Source: Amoeboradix gromovi
Taxonomy: Eukaryota > Sanchytriomycota > Sanchytriomycetes > Sanchytriales > Sanchytriaceae
Direction of reading: 5' to 3'
NCBI GenBank assembly: GCA_018985225.1
Contig: JADGIF010000116.1
Location: forward strand, 1 to 18,907
DNA length: 18,907 nucleotides
Shown here: positions 1 through 8,642 of the stretch, piece after piece
Layout of the letters: every line of letters starts with the position of its first letter
How positions within the stretch are numbered: position 1 is the first letter of the stretch
Made by a program: the position numbers and the translations under genes
Notes under the pieces: generated by a model
Told to the model about the DNA's origin: nothing
Databases searched by the model: none
Seen by the model: only the letters and a program-made list of their open reading frames with translations

Positions 1-6
1 AATTAG

Positions 7-213
7 ATTTCGAAATTGTTAAAACAAAAACGGATAAGCGTAACAAGATTGAAACTACCAATAAAATTTGGAACACTTATAAGCCATGAATTAGCACAGC
101 AAAAGCCCAAAACTGATTACTTGTCGGATTATCAAACTAGAATTTATAAAGAGGCTAAAACACAAATTAATTACCGAAAAGTTTGGATATTAAAATCTTT
201 TAGGTTTTTGTAG
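7..213 (+). CDS. Possible 3' part of a gene cut by the window edge
   Basis: The frame is open from base 7 to a TAG at 211-213, about 68 codons, and is rich in Lys, Arg and Gln. No ATG begins it: a TAG lies directly upstream at 4-6. The window starts with AATTAG, which would fit the end of one of the very short introns seen elsewhere here, so this could be a last exon. No domain is recognised and no poly(A) signal follows closely. It could also be a chance ORF. Confidence 0.25.
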   Translation: MSKLLKQKRISVTRLKLPIKFGTLISHELAQQKPKTDYLSDYQTRIYKEAKTQINYRKVWILKSFRFL

Positions 214-375
214 TTTTAGTGCTGATCAGTAGTCAACATCTAAATATTCCTACGTATTTTAGCTAAGTCTGAAAAGCTTTACAGGAGAACTGTCACGTGA
301 GAGTCTTGATTGGTCATTGCGTAAATTAGAAATTAACGTAGGGGAACGTATAACACTCTGTTTTTATAATTTGTA

Positions 376-708
376 ATGGATCATTTAGCTAAAACTTGGT
401 CAATGCACCAACAAGTATCGGAATCCTTTGACCCCAACATGGAAAACTATGAATATATTGAGCAGGTCCTTCAATATATTCAGTTAGGACGTTTTGATAA
501 CAAACAACTGGAGAACGTTATGCCACTGTACCATAAATATACCGCTGATTCATCTCGTGTACCTAATAGTGAAAACATTTTTATTGGGCTCTGTGCAGCC
601 TTTAGTGTCAAACCTGATCACTTTTTAGCATACCTATCCGGTAGAACAGTAGAAGATATTGAGCAAGCAAGACAATACGCTATCCACTTTTTATCAAAGA
701 TGGAGTAA
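376..708 (+). CDS. Hypothetical protein, 110 aa, mostly helical
   Basis: This is an intact ATG-to-TAA ORF of 110 residues. The composition is that of a folded soluble protein with alternating polar and hydrophobic helix-like stretches and no signal peptide, membrane segment or low complexity. I do not recognise the family. An AATAAA at 716-721, eight bases after the stop, matches the 3' ends of other genes in this window and supports a real gene ending here. The start follows an AT-rich stretch with no upstream in-frame ATG nearby. A further 5' exon cannot be excluded, because introns of about 20 nt occur in this genome. Confidence 0.55.
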   Translation: MDHLAKTWSMHQQVSESFDPNMENYEYIEQVLQYIQLGRFDNKQLENVMPLYHKYTADSSRVPNSENIFIGLCAAFSVKPDHFLAYLSGRTVEDIEQARQYAIHFLSKME

Positions 709-985
709 ACCTCCAAATAAATTTTGAATTCATAATAATATGCAACTAATTTCTGTAACTATGATCACTATCCTAACTGTTAGGGATCAAATTCGCCTGC
801 GCAAAATAATTAGTCTTATTTTTCAAAGGAAAACATGGATTGAGAGAGATGCACTCGCAAAAGATTCTATTTTCTAAATAATTCAAAATTTTGTCAGTTT
901 TTAGCATCAAAAAGACTCAAGTAAAGGAGGGGGTTCATTTTTAAACCCTGTGTAAGCGACATGTTCTTTATGAGAGGGTTGAAAC

Positions 986-1450
986 ATGTTTTTACCAGTC
1001 AAACGATCTCAAAAGTCGATTTCCAAAGCAAAAAGGGATCCAATTATTCCTGATGTAAATATGGTGAAGTACGATGATGTCTGTCAATTTCCAAATATTC
1101 ACGCAACTTACCTAAAGCAAGCATTGTGTAAAAATGGAAAATGGATTGCAATCAATGAGTTGCCGTTAACGCTATTAAAATCAGCGCTGGAAGGTGCTCT
1201 TGTAAGAATAGTAGACGCTAAGCAAACGTCTTATGTTGGGATAAGTGGCATTTTATTAATGGAAACAAAATACACTTTTGTTATAATAAACGAATCAAAA
1301 ATCTGTAAAGTTATGAAGAGGAATACGAAACTAGAGTTTGATTTCAATTATCAAGACGAGATTCATACTGCTATCATATATGGCAATGCTGTTGTTAACA
1401 GACTCTTTAACAAGAAATACAAATCTCACAACACTATCGAATTTTTTTAA
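986..1450 (+). CDS. POP4: Ribonuclease P/MRP protein subunit Rpp29 (POP4)
   Basis: This 154-residue protein is the Rpp29/Pop4 (archaeal Rnp1) subunit of RNase P and RNase MRP, which process tRNA 5' ends and pre-rRNA. The core is the Sm-like beta barrel in the C-terminal half. Residues about 64-75 carry the family start LKSALEGALVRI. The hallmark block SYVGISGILLMETKYTFVII follows at about 81-100, then a basic KVMKRNTKLEF segment and AIIYGNAVVNRL, matching the family pattern of Gly-Ile-x-Gly near Glu-Thr-x-x-x-Phe and a late Ile-x-Gly. The N-terminal 25 residues are basic, as usual. It is shorter than the human protein (about 220 aa) through a reduced N-terminus. The ORF is intact from ATG to TAA and an AATAAA lies about 35 nt downstream. 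The identification rests on motif recognition. Confidence 0.9.
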   Translation: MFLPVKRSQKSISKAKRDPIIPDVNMVKYDDVCQFPNIHATYLKQALCKNGKWIAINELPLTLLKSALEGALVRIVDAKQTSYVGISGILLMETKYTFVIINESKICKVMKRNTKLEFDFNYQDEIHTAIIYGNAVVNRLFNKKYKSHNTIEFF

Positions 1451-2380
1451 GGTGGGAGAGAAACCGTGATCACGCATGTGCAATTATTAATAAATAGTAT
1501 TCAAAATTCTTCAGGAAGAAGCAAAAAACAGTTTTATGATTGCTTTTTGATAAATATTTACCAGAAGAGGATTCAGCTACTCATGGATTGTTATTTCATT
1601 TGCACGACCAGATCTTTGAAAAATTCTTGCAATACTTTTTCATAGTAGTGATCTACTTGGGCCTTTGTTGCCAACTCGGGTTTTTCAACGAGGGTAGATA
1701 AATAAGCAGTTTATTTCCCGTCCTGATAGCAGCCATGCTATCCTGATCAAAGGGTTTTGATAAATTCTTGATTCTTGCGAACTCGCTAAAAACTACGAAA
1801 TACAATCATTTTCCCACCAGTCTCTGCAAGAAGCAGCAAAACTCACTTCGAAGACTTAAAACTAATTGACCAGTTTGTAAATGAGCTATCTATTCGATAC
1901 TGCTGGCATGGTACTGGGATTGGGATATACTTTGGAAAATAGCAACAATAATATAACAAGGTCAAATTTATGGCATCCCTCACCGCAATCATAATCCTTT
2001 GGATCAACTAAACTAGTGACTGGTATTTCAAGGCTGCTCTTCGCGTCTTACAGCCCAGCTTAATTCTCTAAGGAGTTAGAGATGTTGGTTTGATTTTCCG
2101 GGATCTCTACAAAAATGGCCCAATATTGCAGTTTAAAGCAATCACGCATGAAATGCTGGGTCTTTCCACCGAGATGTACTCCCAATAAAAACTTCACGCT
2201 TCTTTGTAACTTGCGTGTAAATTGTAGAAATTTGTTGTCATTTAGCCCAAAATAAAAATAAGAAGGAATGAAAAGTGCATACCAGTTTAATGATACAAGA
2301 TGGGTAAAAGAAACGAAACTAAGGCTGCAAGTTCAATAGGTAGAACTGTTAAATAAGCGTTGTTCAATTAAATTTACCAA
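1451..2380. other. Long stretch with only decayed coding signal
   Basis: No intact gene is visible. On the minus strand several open stretches of 30-45 codons with protein-like composition lie in different frames (see the 1591-1850 remnant). A few more weak stretches continue up to about 2270, broken by stops. A short inverted repeat, GATAGC-AGCCAT-GCTATC, lies near 1727-1744. No tRNA, no tandem repeat and no copy of the Fanzor or MITE families is seen. Confidence 0.4.
1591..1850 (-). pseudogene. Decayed or multi-exon unknown gene, C-terminal part
   Basis: Reading the minus strand, the last 40 codons (1710 down to a TAA at 1591-1593) are open and protein-like, ending DHYYEKVLQEFFKDLVVQMK. 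Just upstream, another frame carries SEFARIKNLSKPFDQDSMAA, and a third carries AETGGKMIVF, which recalls a strand-plus-Gly motif but is too short to assign. Single-base shifts would join the three. I found no GT-AG intron that joins the last two, so a decayed gene is the simpler reading. Sequencing indels are an alternative. The protein family is not recognised. Confidence 0.35.
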
Positions 2381-2619
2381 ACATCCATAAAGGAGTGTCT
2401 CCAGGTCATATTTGGAGATATTTTGGAAAGCCTGCCTTAAATAGACATATGCCTAACCAGCCCAAGAGTACCATTATTCTTTTTAAAATTTATAGCTGTA
2501 AACGTAAGTTTCAATTTGTTGCTTTGGGTGCATCTGTAAGTAACACATGTCTAAAGGTTAACGCTCGCGAGAATCAAAGTAAGAACAAGACTGCACTTAA
2601 ATTGAAATGTTTATTCTAG
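2381..2619 (+). pseudogene. Possible Fanzor-like zinc-ribbon fragment
   Basis: An open frame with no ATG start runs to a TAG at 2617-2619. Its second half, around FQFVALGASVSNTCLKVNA and then KLKCLF, resembles the Fanzor segment in which a beta strand leads to Thr/Ser-Asn-x-Cys-x-x-Cys, a spacer and a second cysteine pair. The second cysteine of the first pair is Val here, so any ribbon is broken. The resemblance is weak and rests on spacing and a few residues. The 3' end overlaps the minus-strand 3' end at 2611. Confidence 0.25.
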
Positions 2620-2769
2620 TACAAGGTCAAACGGCTGCGATATTTGATCCGCATCAACCTCTACGTAATGACTCAAGACGCTATTCAGCAAAACCTGCTT
2701 GTGGAGGTTGTTCTTAAAGAATGCCATCTCCATCTTATTAAGGGTAGAATGAATTAATCTTTCAGTCAT
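2611..2769 (-). CDS. Short ORF, probably the last exon or remnant of a gene
   Basis: A 52-codon ATG-to-TAA frame with good amphipathic composition, containing FFKNNLHKQVLLNSVLSHYV and ending DQISQPFDLVLE. Its stop codon sits inside an AATAAA (2610-2615 on the minus strand), the 3' signature of other genes here, so I read it as a true 3' end. Upstream on the same strand, 2835-2900 holds another open stretch (KFQKDSLLVLC), separated by clustered stops. I could not find a convincing intron linking them. The family is not recognised. A degraded gene is as likely as a functional small one. Confidence 0.35.
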   Translation of the reverse strand: MTERLIHSTLNKMEMAFFKNNLHKQVLLNSVLSHYVEVDADQISQPFDLVLE

Positions 2770-3389
2770 CAAAACGTCATTAGTCAAATTTCAGGTCAGT
2801 CATCAATTTAGTCGAATAAACCATTTATCGTAAATACGGGAGCTACATAGCACCAACAGACTATCTTTCTGGAATTTGGACTGCATAAATCCAGACAGCC
2901 TTGCTTATCATGTTAATTCTCAAGAAATGATTATTAGATAAAGAACATGTTCTTACTCAGTACATGTAAGATTTCTCTGAACACTAGGAAAGAGGTTCCT
3001 TTAAGTTTACAATGCAGATAAAAATCGCTTAATTCATTCGCATATTTTTCAGAAGTCCTCTTTATATGCGAAATTCACATTCAGCAAACAAAAAGAGGCG
3101 CTTGAACGAGATGCCAGTGCTAGGTGTTATGTTTAAGCATCCCAGACACCGGAGATATCAAAGAAATTGAAAGTATAGAGAGCATGTGGTAGGAAAAAAC
3201 ACACTGGAAATGAAATTGCATTCCTACTCAATCCACCTCTAGTTAGCTTGAAAGAAAGGTTTACAACCAAATATGACAACTAGAATAAATAAATGGACCA
3301 ATTCAATTACTCTAATACATTGATTCAATATGAGAACTAGACTAATTACTCAATTAAATTCACTTTCAAGGTTTTTTTAAGTTGTTTTA
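2770..3389. other. Intergenic, no supported feature
   Basis: The sequence is AT-rich. The minus strand has short open stretches with stops (for example SASFCLLNVNFAYKEDF near 3050-3110) that look like eroded coding sequence. Nothing can be assigned, and no repeat shared with the rest of the window is evident. Confidence 0.3.
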
Positions 3390-3776
3390 ATGTCGTCATT
3401 TTTGAATCATTTGGAATTAAATCTTTTCAACAGCTGAAAACAAATAGAAGACATCACAAACACTTTTTAATCGTCATCTATTTCGCCGGTTCTCAAGTTT
3501 GATAAGAAAAATTTTAAATCTTTAAAATCTAAAGAACTATTACAAACCGACGATATACAAAATCTAATAAAGATTTCTTTAATGCCGCACAGAAGCAACA
3601 GGTATTTAAAAGTAAAAGCGTCCTTAAACTAGAGGCTCTTATTTCGAGTTGAATTTTTAATCGGCAATACCATTTTACCAGGTTCACACATGATATCAGG
3701 ATATAAAACACACATATTCAGTCCATTTCCGAGAGTAATAACTCCAGAGCAGTCGGAAATGGCTACATCTGTGTAG
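3390..3776 (+). pseudogene. Decayed unknown gene with a possible 21-nt intron
   Basis: From an ATG at 3390 one frame stays protein-like to a TAG at 3774-3776, interrupted by TGA (3435-3437), TAA (3468-3470) and TAG (3630-3632). The last stop lies at the end of a potential 21-nt intron, GTAAAAGCGTCCTTAAACTAG (3612-3632). Its removal joins KELLQTDDIQNLIKISLMPH... to LLFRVEFLIGNTILPGSHMI in frame. The two earlier stops have no GT-AG explanation. Either the true start is downstream or in another exon, or the gene is dead. No family is recognised. Repeat copy 1 begins 138 bp further on. Confidence 0.3.
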
Positions 3777-3913
3777 ATGCCCATCTTGGTACGTAATGAT
3801 AGATCTGGGTCCTAAATGTGGTTAGCAAGTGTATTATAGTTGGCAGTGCAGTTTATAAGGTAAACTGCGGAATTGAACTCAATATCTGATATTTAGTTCT
3901 AATCTGTGGACAG

Positions 3914-4484
3914 CTCCTCGTTAAAAGTCCTGATTTCAGAGAAAATCGAGAATTTCCACAGAGAAACTAATGCTAGTTTCTCCGTTACAGTGATCGCTCA
4001 CGCTTGCACTACCCTGAGGCGGGATTGAATAAGGATGCATATACTTGATTTATATGTTCCTTGCTGCCATATGATCTCTATCTATCTTCAAATGACACTT
4101 TGTACAGGTGTAGGTTTCTAAGCTGGTTTTCTTCAGAGTACCACACCTTGTACATGTCTGACTAGTAAATGATTCATTACATTCGATTATAGTCCTTCCT
4201 CTTTGCTTACACTTGAACTTCAAGCCTTCCTTGAATAAGCTGTACAGATATCACTGTCTAGGCATTGAAAGGCATCTAATTCTTCCATGCTTGGACCAGC
4301 TAATCAGTCTGAGACGAATGTATGCTGTACGTGTTAATTATTTATTTAGAATTGATTTACCATTTGCGAAAAGGAAGAATATCGAGTATTTAAGCTATTA
4401 CAAAAATCTGGAAAAGTCATGAAATTATACAAAAATGCATACAAATTCGCGATAAATGATTTATTCAAGAAAATAGTCAAGCTG
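3914..4484 (-). mobile_element. Fanzor-type repeat, copy 1 (non-autonomous)
   Basis: A ~570-bp element shared with 10933-11501 and 14708-15280. All three start (minus strand) at CAGCTTGACTATTTTC or a close variant and end abruptly at TTTTAACGAGGAG. Read on the minus strand, the relic encodes the C-terminal part of a TnpB/Fanzor nuclease: YSLFKEGLKFKCKQRGR, then ECNESFTSQTCTRCG, a second cysteine pair CTKC, and KIDRDHMAARNI, the RuvC-III motif. It has stops, for example in PRQ*Y and after AARNI, so no protein is made. The last ~110 bp after the RuvC-III motif are non-coding and highly conserved between copies. Confidence 0.75.
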
Positions 4485-4687
4485 CATTACAGACAACACG
4501 CCTTTTCTTCCATTTATACCATATCATTTGATATTACTATACGATTTTATATGGCGACTCTTTTGACAGATGATAGAAATGCTTCGATATTATCCTGTGG
4601 GTTGGATTTGGAGGTAAATATCTCAGTAAGCTTGAATATGGCTTTATTCTTACTTGTGAAATGGTACTCAATCGGGTATAGTAGTGA

Positions 4688-4963
4688 TTACTTGTTAACA
4701 AACTCGAGAAATTTTGGTTTGAGTGTGCCGCTGGTATCCAACATTGAAATACAGTTTTTACTTTTGAATGGGAGACCTACCTCGAATTTGAAATAGTTGT
4801 CCATCCACAAGGTACGTGTCTTCCTCATTGGTAATTTGATGTTGTTATTATAAGTGACGATGATAACATGGTAATAACCATTCTTCAATGGAATGGTTCC
4901 CACAAAGTAAATAGCTTCTTTTTCATAAATGTAGCCTATAAACTGTCCAAGGGCATTTGCCAT
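4688..4963 (-). CDS. Hypothetical protein, 91 aa, beta-rich
   Basis: An intact frame runs from an ATG at 4961-4963 (MANALGQFIGYIY) to a TAA at 4688-4690. I chose this Met because the 41 residues upstream in the same frame look non-coding. The protein alternates short hydrophobic strands with turns (AIYFVGTIPLKNGYYHVIIV, then FKFEVGLPF), which would suit a small beta barrel such as an OB fold, but no motif proves it. There is no signal peptide or membrane helix. It lies about 200 bp from repeat copy 1 on the same strand, with no AATAAA near the stop. The function is unknown. Confidence 0.45.
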   Translation of the reverse strand: MANALGQFIGYIYEKEAIYFVGTIPLKNGYYHVIIVTYNNNIKLPMRKTRTLWMDNYFKFEVGLPFKSKNCISMLDTSGTLKPKFLEFVNK

Positions 4964-5173
4964 GTTTGCGCCTGAGAGATGCATTGAATAAATACATATC
5001 AAGTTCATGTATTGCAAGCAGTTTTGATAAAAGAAATAGAACTGATAGCGCAACACGCAATTCTGACTAATCATAAATTGCAGCAACTAGAGCTAAGCAG
5101 CTTGTTTCCTTTTTTACTGCAGCAGGTGTATATAAACTGAGTTAAAAAAATTGCTAGTTGCTCTTTTATTTAC

Positions 5174-5732
5174 ATGGTAGACTTTCGACATGATTTCCTG
5201 AGAATGTCAAATGGTGTTAGATTCTCGACGAGGGAGTCTGATATGTTTCTAGACATCAACCATGTTTGCTCAAATTATGATTGACACTAGAGACTTACCG
5301 CAAGTTTGAAAGTGATGAGGGCCAGCAGGCATTCTGCTATTCATCTGCATCGAATGCTGGGTTTACGATTGACAAACTTATTGAATGCCATCAGGGCACG
5401 ATTTACATGCACCCTAGTATCTCTATTAACTTTTTCAAATTCATAGATCTTGTTTATAAAGCTTTTTTTGAGCACTACCACAAGCACAATTCTCACGATG
5501 AAGACGAGGACAAAAAATTGTGGCAAGCCTTGAATGAATATTTGACTAACAGATGAATTTAGATGAATGCATACTTCCATTTCACAAGCACTTGTTCGAG
5601 AATCTTAATAGTATCGACTTCAGACGTATGTACGAGAAATATGAGTTTAACCTCGACGAAAGGTACCAGGAATCTCAGAACACGAGCAATAACACACATT
5701 GTTCTAGTTTATTACAGAGGAATCAGAAATAA
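5174..5732 (+). CDS. Unknown gene, coding signal in three frames (frameshifted or spliced)
   Basis: Three same-strand stretches follow one another. Frame A, ATG at 5174 to TGA at 5279-5281, reads MVDFRHDFLRMSNGVRF. Frame B, 5281-5556, has an acidic HNSHDEDEDKK stretch and ends LTNR. Frame C, 5553-5732, starts at an ATG overlapping the previous stop (ATGA) and holds FRRMYEKYEFNLDERYQ. The final TAA lies inside an AATAAA (5728-5733), the usual 3' end here, so the locus looks like one gene. A 29-nt GT-AG intron (5264-5292) could join A to B. I found none that joins B to C. Pseudogenisation, assembly indels or an unseen intron are all possible. No family is recognised. Confidence 0.4.
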
Positions 5733-5745
5733 AAATTAAGCTGTA

Positions 5746-5960
5746 AACCATTTATTTAATTATTCCTATGTGATTGTTCGTACTACATGTACAACAATAG
5801 AGATCATATGGCAGCAAGGAACCTGTACAAGTATATACATCCTTATTCAATCCCGCTTCAGGGTAGTGCAGGCGGGGCAATCACTGTAACGGAGCATCTA
5901 GCACTGCTAGTTTCTCTGTGGAACTTAATTTTCTCGGAAATCAGGACTTTTAACGAGGAG
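5746..5960 (+). mobile_element. Fanzor-type repeat, copy 2 (3' fragment)
   Basis: The right-hand part of the Fanzor repeat in plus orientation. It keeps the RuvC-III coding relic (NNRDHMAARNLYKYIHPYS) and the conserved 3' non-coding block, ending exactly at TTTTAACGAGGAG (5960). Instead of the zinc-ribbon region it has an AT-rich leader (TTTATTTAATTATTCCTATG) that also occurs in the copy at 16470-16963, so these two share a deletion derivative. A MITE starts about 24 bp after its right end. Confidence 0.7.
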
Positions 5961-5983
5961 CAGCTTCACTGAAGATACTAACA

Positions 5984-6232
5984 TGCGGGACATCAAATAT
6001 AAAAACTAGACTAACTTTCTGAAATAGTTTGAATCATTATTTCAAGTGTGTATTAACCAGTAGTAAATTAATCTTATTGGTTGCACCTTTTGCTTAGGCA
6101 CTCTAAGACCTTATTTCAAAGAGAGGAATGACATTAATGAAAGAAGGACTTTTATTACTAATAGTATTTCCTCCTTATGGAGCACCTACATTAAAAACCA
6201 CTTGGTCTAGTTTTTATATTTGCTCTCCCATG
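5984..6232 (+). mobile_element. MITE, copy 1, with terminal inverted repeats
   Basis: About 250 bp bounded by inverted copies of a ~28-bp end: GGGACATCAAATATAAAAAC at the left and its complement GTTTTTATATTTGCTCTCCC at the right. The interior matches the element at 16000-16304, including the shared block CCTCCTTATGGAGCACC near the right end and GAATGACATTAATGAAAGAA. There is no coding capacity. The flanks have ATG at both sides where the other copy has TA, so the target duplication is uncertain. Confidence 0.8.
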
Positions 6233-6445
6233 CATAATATTGACGACGAATCTTCCGCTGATTAGTTGATCATCTGAGTGCTTTGTTCAATAAATGTATA
6301 ATTGTTTGAATTGGCTCTTCGAAATTGAGTAAACCGTTGGACAGAAGCTTTGAGAATTGAATAACTTGAACAAGTTGCTAAAATTTTGAGAATGTTACAT
6401 TTTTTAGCAAAGGGTGTACAAAGTCGCAAGTAATACAGCCACAAT
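6233..6445. other. Short spacer between MITE and the next gene's 3' end
   Basis: No feature is seen other than the downstream region of the 6446-7924 gene. The minus-strand open frame of 63 codons here has no independent support. Confidence 0.3.
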
Positions 6446-7924
6446 TTATTCAATTATATACACTAAATCGTCTTCAAAGAATAAACAGTCCTGGGCGCCC
6501 AAGAAGCCAGAGTCAATGTCAATTGGATAACATGGCACTTCATCCATAGAACAACCAGAATCAGTGCTATTCCTCACTTTATTCTCAACAACAGACAAAT
6601 CAAGCGAATCAGGGTTAAGATCAGCGAGTTCCGTGAGAGTGTCATCCTTAGCATTTCTTGCCTCGGCATTAAACACTTTACCAGCTTCCTTGGCGACCAT
6701 TCTTGCAGGTTTATCCATTAATGCCTCCTTGAATGACATTTCAATATTTTCTGAATCCTCATTAGGCTCTTCATTCAATATATCCAGCATGTCAACATCA
6801 TCAGAATCGACATCCATTTTTAATGCCTCGAGCAGCCCAAATTCGTTTCTGCTCTTTGATGATTTCTGTTTCGGTTGAAGATCTTCAGTCTCTTTGATTT
6901 TCAAGTCCATGACTTCAGGTGAATCTGGAATGTCGCAGTTTAGCTTGTAATCTGCAGAATTTGGTAGCGCACTCTGTATTGATTCAGACAATTTGATGCT
7001 CTTGCATCTTTTGAAACTATTCAATGATTTATATGATTTGAACAATTCATCCGAGCCACAGGAAATTAACGGAGTGTTGATAGAGGACAGGTTGGAATTA
7101 TTCACTATTGTCCGTGATATATCGCTAAATCTGAGGTCACTGTTAGGTGAGATATTAGATTGCGTACAGTGTGATTCTAGCGAGCGATTTCCACTACATT
7201 GATCCATAGGGTATTCTGCACAACTAACCGCATCCCTGTGATCAGCAGGATGCTTTTGAATCGGAAAGGATGGTTGGCTTTTAAACGGTCGCCATGAAGA
7301 TTCAGAAATATCACTTAAACTACTAATTGCGCTTGCATCTGATCTCGCTACTGCCGACTGATGAATCCATTCATTGACGTGCTCATAGGGGTCTTCTGAT
7401 GTCTCATTCTCAATTGGTTCTAGCTGATCTAGCTGCTCCAGTGTGCAAGTCATTGTACGTGGTAGAGTTATAAGCGGGTTTTGAGAGCTACAAATGAAGC
7501 TTAAAGGGTGAGCTTCTTTGGCTACGACTGGAGGATGACTCGGTGTATGTCTTGATTCCGTCCACTTTTGAGACAATTGATGTTGGCAGGTAGGCAAGGA
7601 CGTTTTCCGCCGTTTAGGCAGACCAGATTCCTTTTTGAATGATTTAGCACGATCCAATCCGATTTTCTTTCTTTCTAAAAATTGCTCAATGCAGTTGAGA
7701 TCTTCTGAATTACCATTACTATCATCTGGTTCAGCATATCCCATTTGGTAAGATCCACGGTCTTGCTCGTCTTTTACGAATATCCTACTAATTTTATTTT
7801 TCAACCTTCCCCATTTGGTATGATTATCTTCTATAATGAAGGAAGGCATTCGACTTAGGTCCTCATGGATTCCAGTACTGTCCATTGACAAATTGCGAAC
7901 ATGCTGATAGCTTTGAAGAGTCAT
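6446..7924 (-). CDS. Large, mostly disordered Ser-rich and acidic protein, 492 aa
   Basis: One uninterrupted ORF runs from ATG (7922-7924) to TAA, which lies inside an AATAAA (6445-6450), so the 3' end is well supported. The protein is rich in Ser, Asp, Glu and Asn with no signal peptide, membrane helix or recognised fold. There is a basic patch near residues 90-107 (FKKESGLPKRRKTS) that could be a nuclear localisation signal. Several Ser-Asp and Ser-x-x-Asp/Glu clusters (SSLSDISESS) suit casein-kinase-2-like phosphorylation. Acidic stretches lie in the C-terminal third (MDVDSDDVDMLDILNEEPNED), and the end is hydrophobic and acidic (FFEDDLVYIIE). It may be a regulatory or scaffold protein. 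I do not recognise it, and the function is unassigned. Confidence 0.75.
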   Translation of the reverse strand: MTLQSYQHVRNLSMDSTGIHEDLSRMPSFIIEDNHTKWGRLKNKISRIFVKDEQDRGSYQMGYAEPDDSNGNSEDLNCIEQFLERKKIGLDRAKSFKKESGLPKRRKTSLPTCQHQLSQKWTESRHTPSHPPVVAKEAHPLSFICSSQNPLITLPRTMTCTLEQLDQLEPIENETSEDPYEHVNEWIHQSAVARSDASAISSLSDISESSWRPFKSQPSFPIQKHPADHRDAVSCAEYPMDQCSGNRSLESHCTQSNISPNSDLRFSDISRTIVNNSNLSSINTPLISCGSDELFKSYKSLNSFKRCKSIKLSESIQSALPNSADYKLNCDIPDSPEVMDLKIKETEDLQPKQKSSKSRNEFGLLEALKMDVDSDDVDMLDILNEEPNEDSENIEMSFKEALMDKPARMVAKEAGKVFNAEARNAKDDTLTELADLNPDSLDLSVVENKVRNSTDSGCSMDEVPCYPIDIDSGFLGAQDCLFFEDDLVYIIE

Positions 7925-8100
7925 GTTTCAATACCAAAATCCTGTGATACAATCAAGAACCGTCATGATTTGCCATGAATGCGCACGGATCATATCCTCT
8001 AAAACGCCTACTTTAAATGTGAATTCTCCATCTTCTTGGATAAGTCACAAATTTTGAGAGTATATAGCTTAGGTAGATATCATTTTAAAAGATATTACTT

Positions 8101-8560
8101 ATGTGTATTGATGTCTCGATGTCTTTATGGCCGCAAGTTATGCGTTCAAAATATCAACCATGGATATTGGATTTAGAAGCAAGGCACAGACTAAGATATC
8201 TCATTAGTAAATTACCTTTGCCCTTTCAGCGTACATTTTTCTGCTAATCGACTTTAATAAGCATTTTGCCTTGTGAATGTATCTACGCAACACGCGCAAT
8301 TAATGTCAGCTTGGTTTTTGAGTAGTTTCTCAATAACATTATAGAGCGACAGTTAAAAATCCCTAATTTACCTGGAAGTCGTGTAAAATTATTTGCAATA
8401 TGATAGTTCACTTTCAATTCGTACTATTTTCACGATGAAGGAAATGGTTTTTGGAGCCTTTTTTAATTTCCTGATGGTTCAAGATGTACTTAATCAAACC
8501 CTAAAAGACCTTGGTTTAATAAAGGTACACAAGATGAAAATGAGAGATTAACGACCACTA
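8101..8560 (+). other. Weak coding signal, possible gene with several tiny introns
   Basis: An ATG at 8101 opens 48 protein-like codons (SLWPQVMRSKYQPWILDLEA). Further on, separate frames carry QLMSAWFL, RQLKIPNLPGSR, FNSYYFHDEGNGFWSL and finally LMVQDVLNQTLKDLGLIKVH before a TAA near 8550. Candidate GT-AG introns of 23-24 nt, GTAGTTTCTCAATAACATTATAG and GTAAAATTATTTGCAATATGATAG, end in TAG and join some of these in frame. The last junction needs a frame change in a run of six T with no intron. In AT-rich sequence such joins arise by chance, so this is only a candidate. Confidence 0.25.
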
Positions 8561-8642
8561 GGAATTTGGCAAACGAACTCAGAAATTGATAGGAAAGATA
8601 AGAAAAAGATCGAGGTTTAGAATTAGATTATTTATTTTCTTA

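Noticed and set aside
928-950. GGGTTCATTTTTAAACCC resembling a tRNA T-arm
   Set aside because: No acceptor, D or anticodon stems can be built around it.
4213-4796. Two plus-strand ORFs (69 and 125 codons) over and beside repeat copy 1
   Set aside because: The first is antisense to the Fanzor relic and has equivalents in other copies at 11199 and 15003. The second covers the repeat's left end and then runs antisense to the 4688-4963 gene. Neither has independent support.
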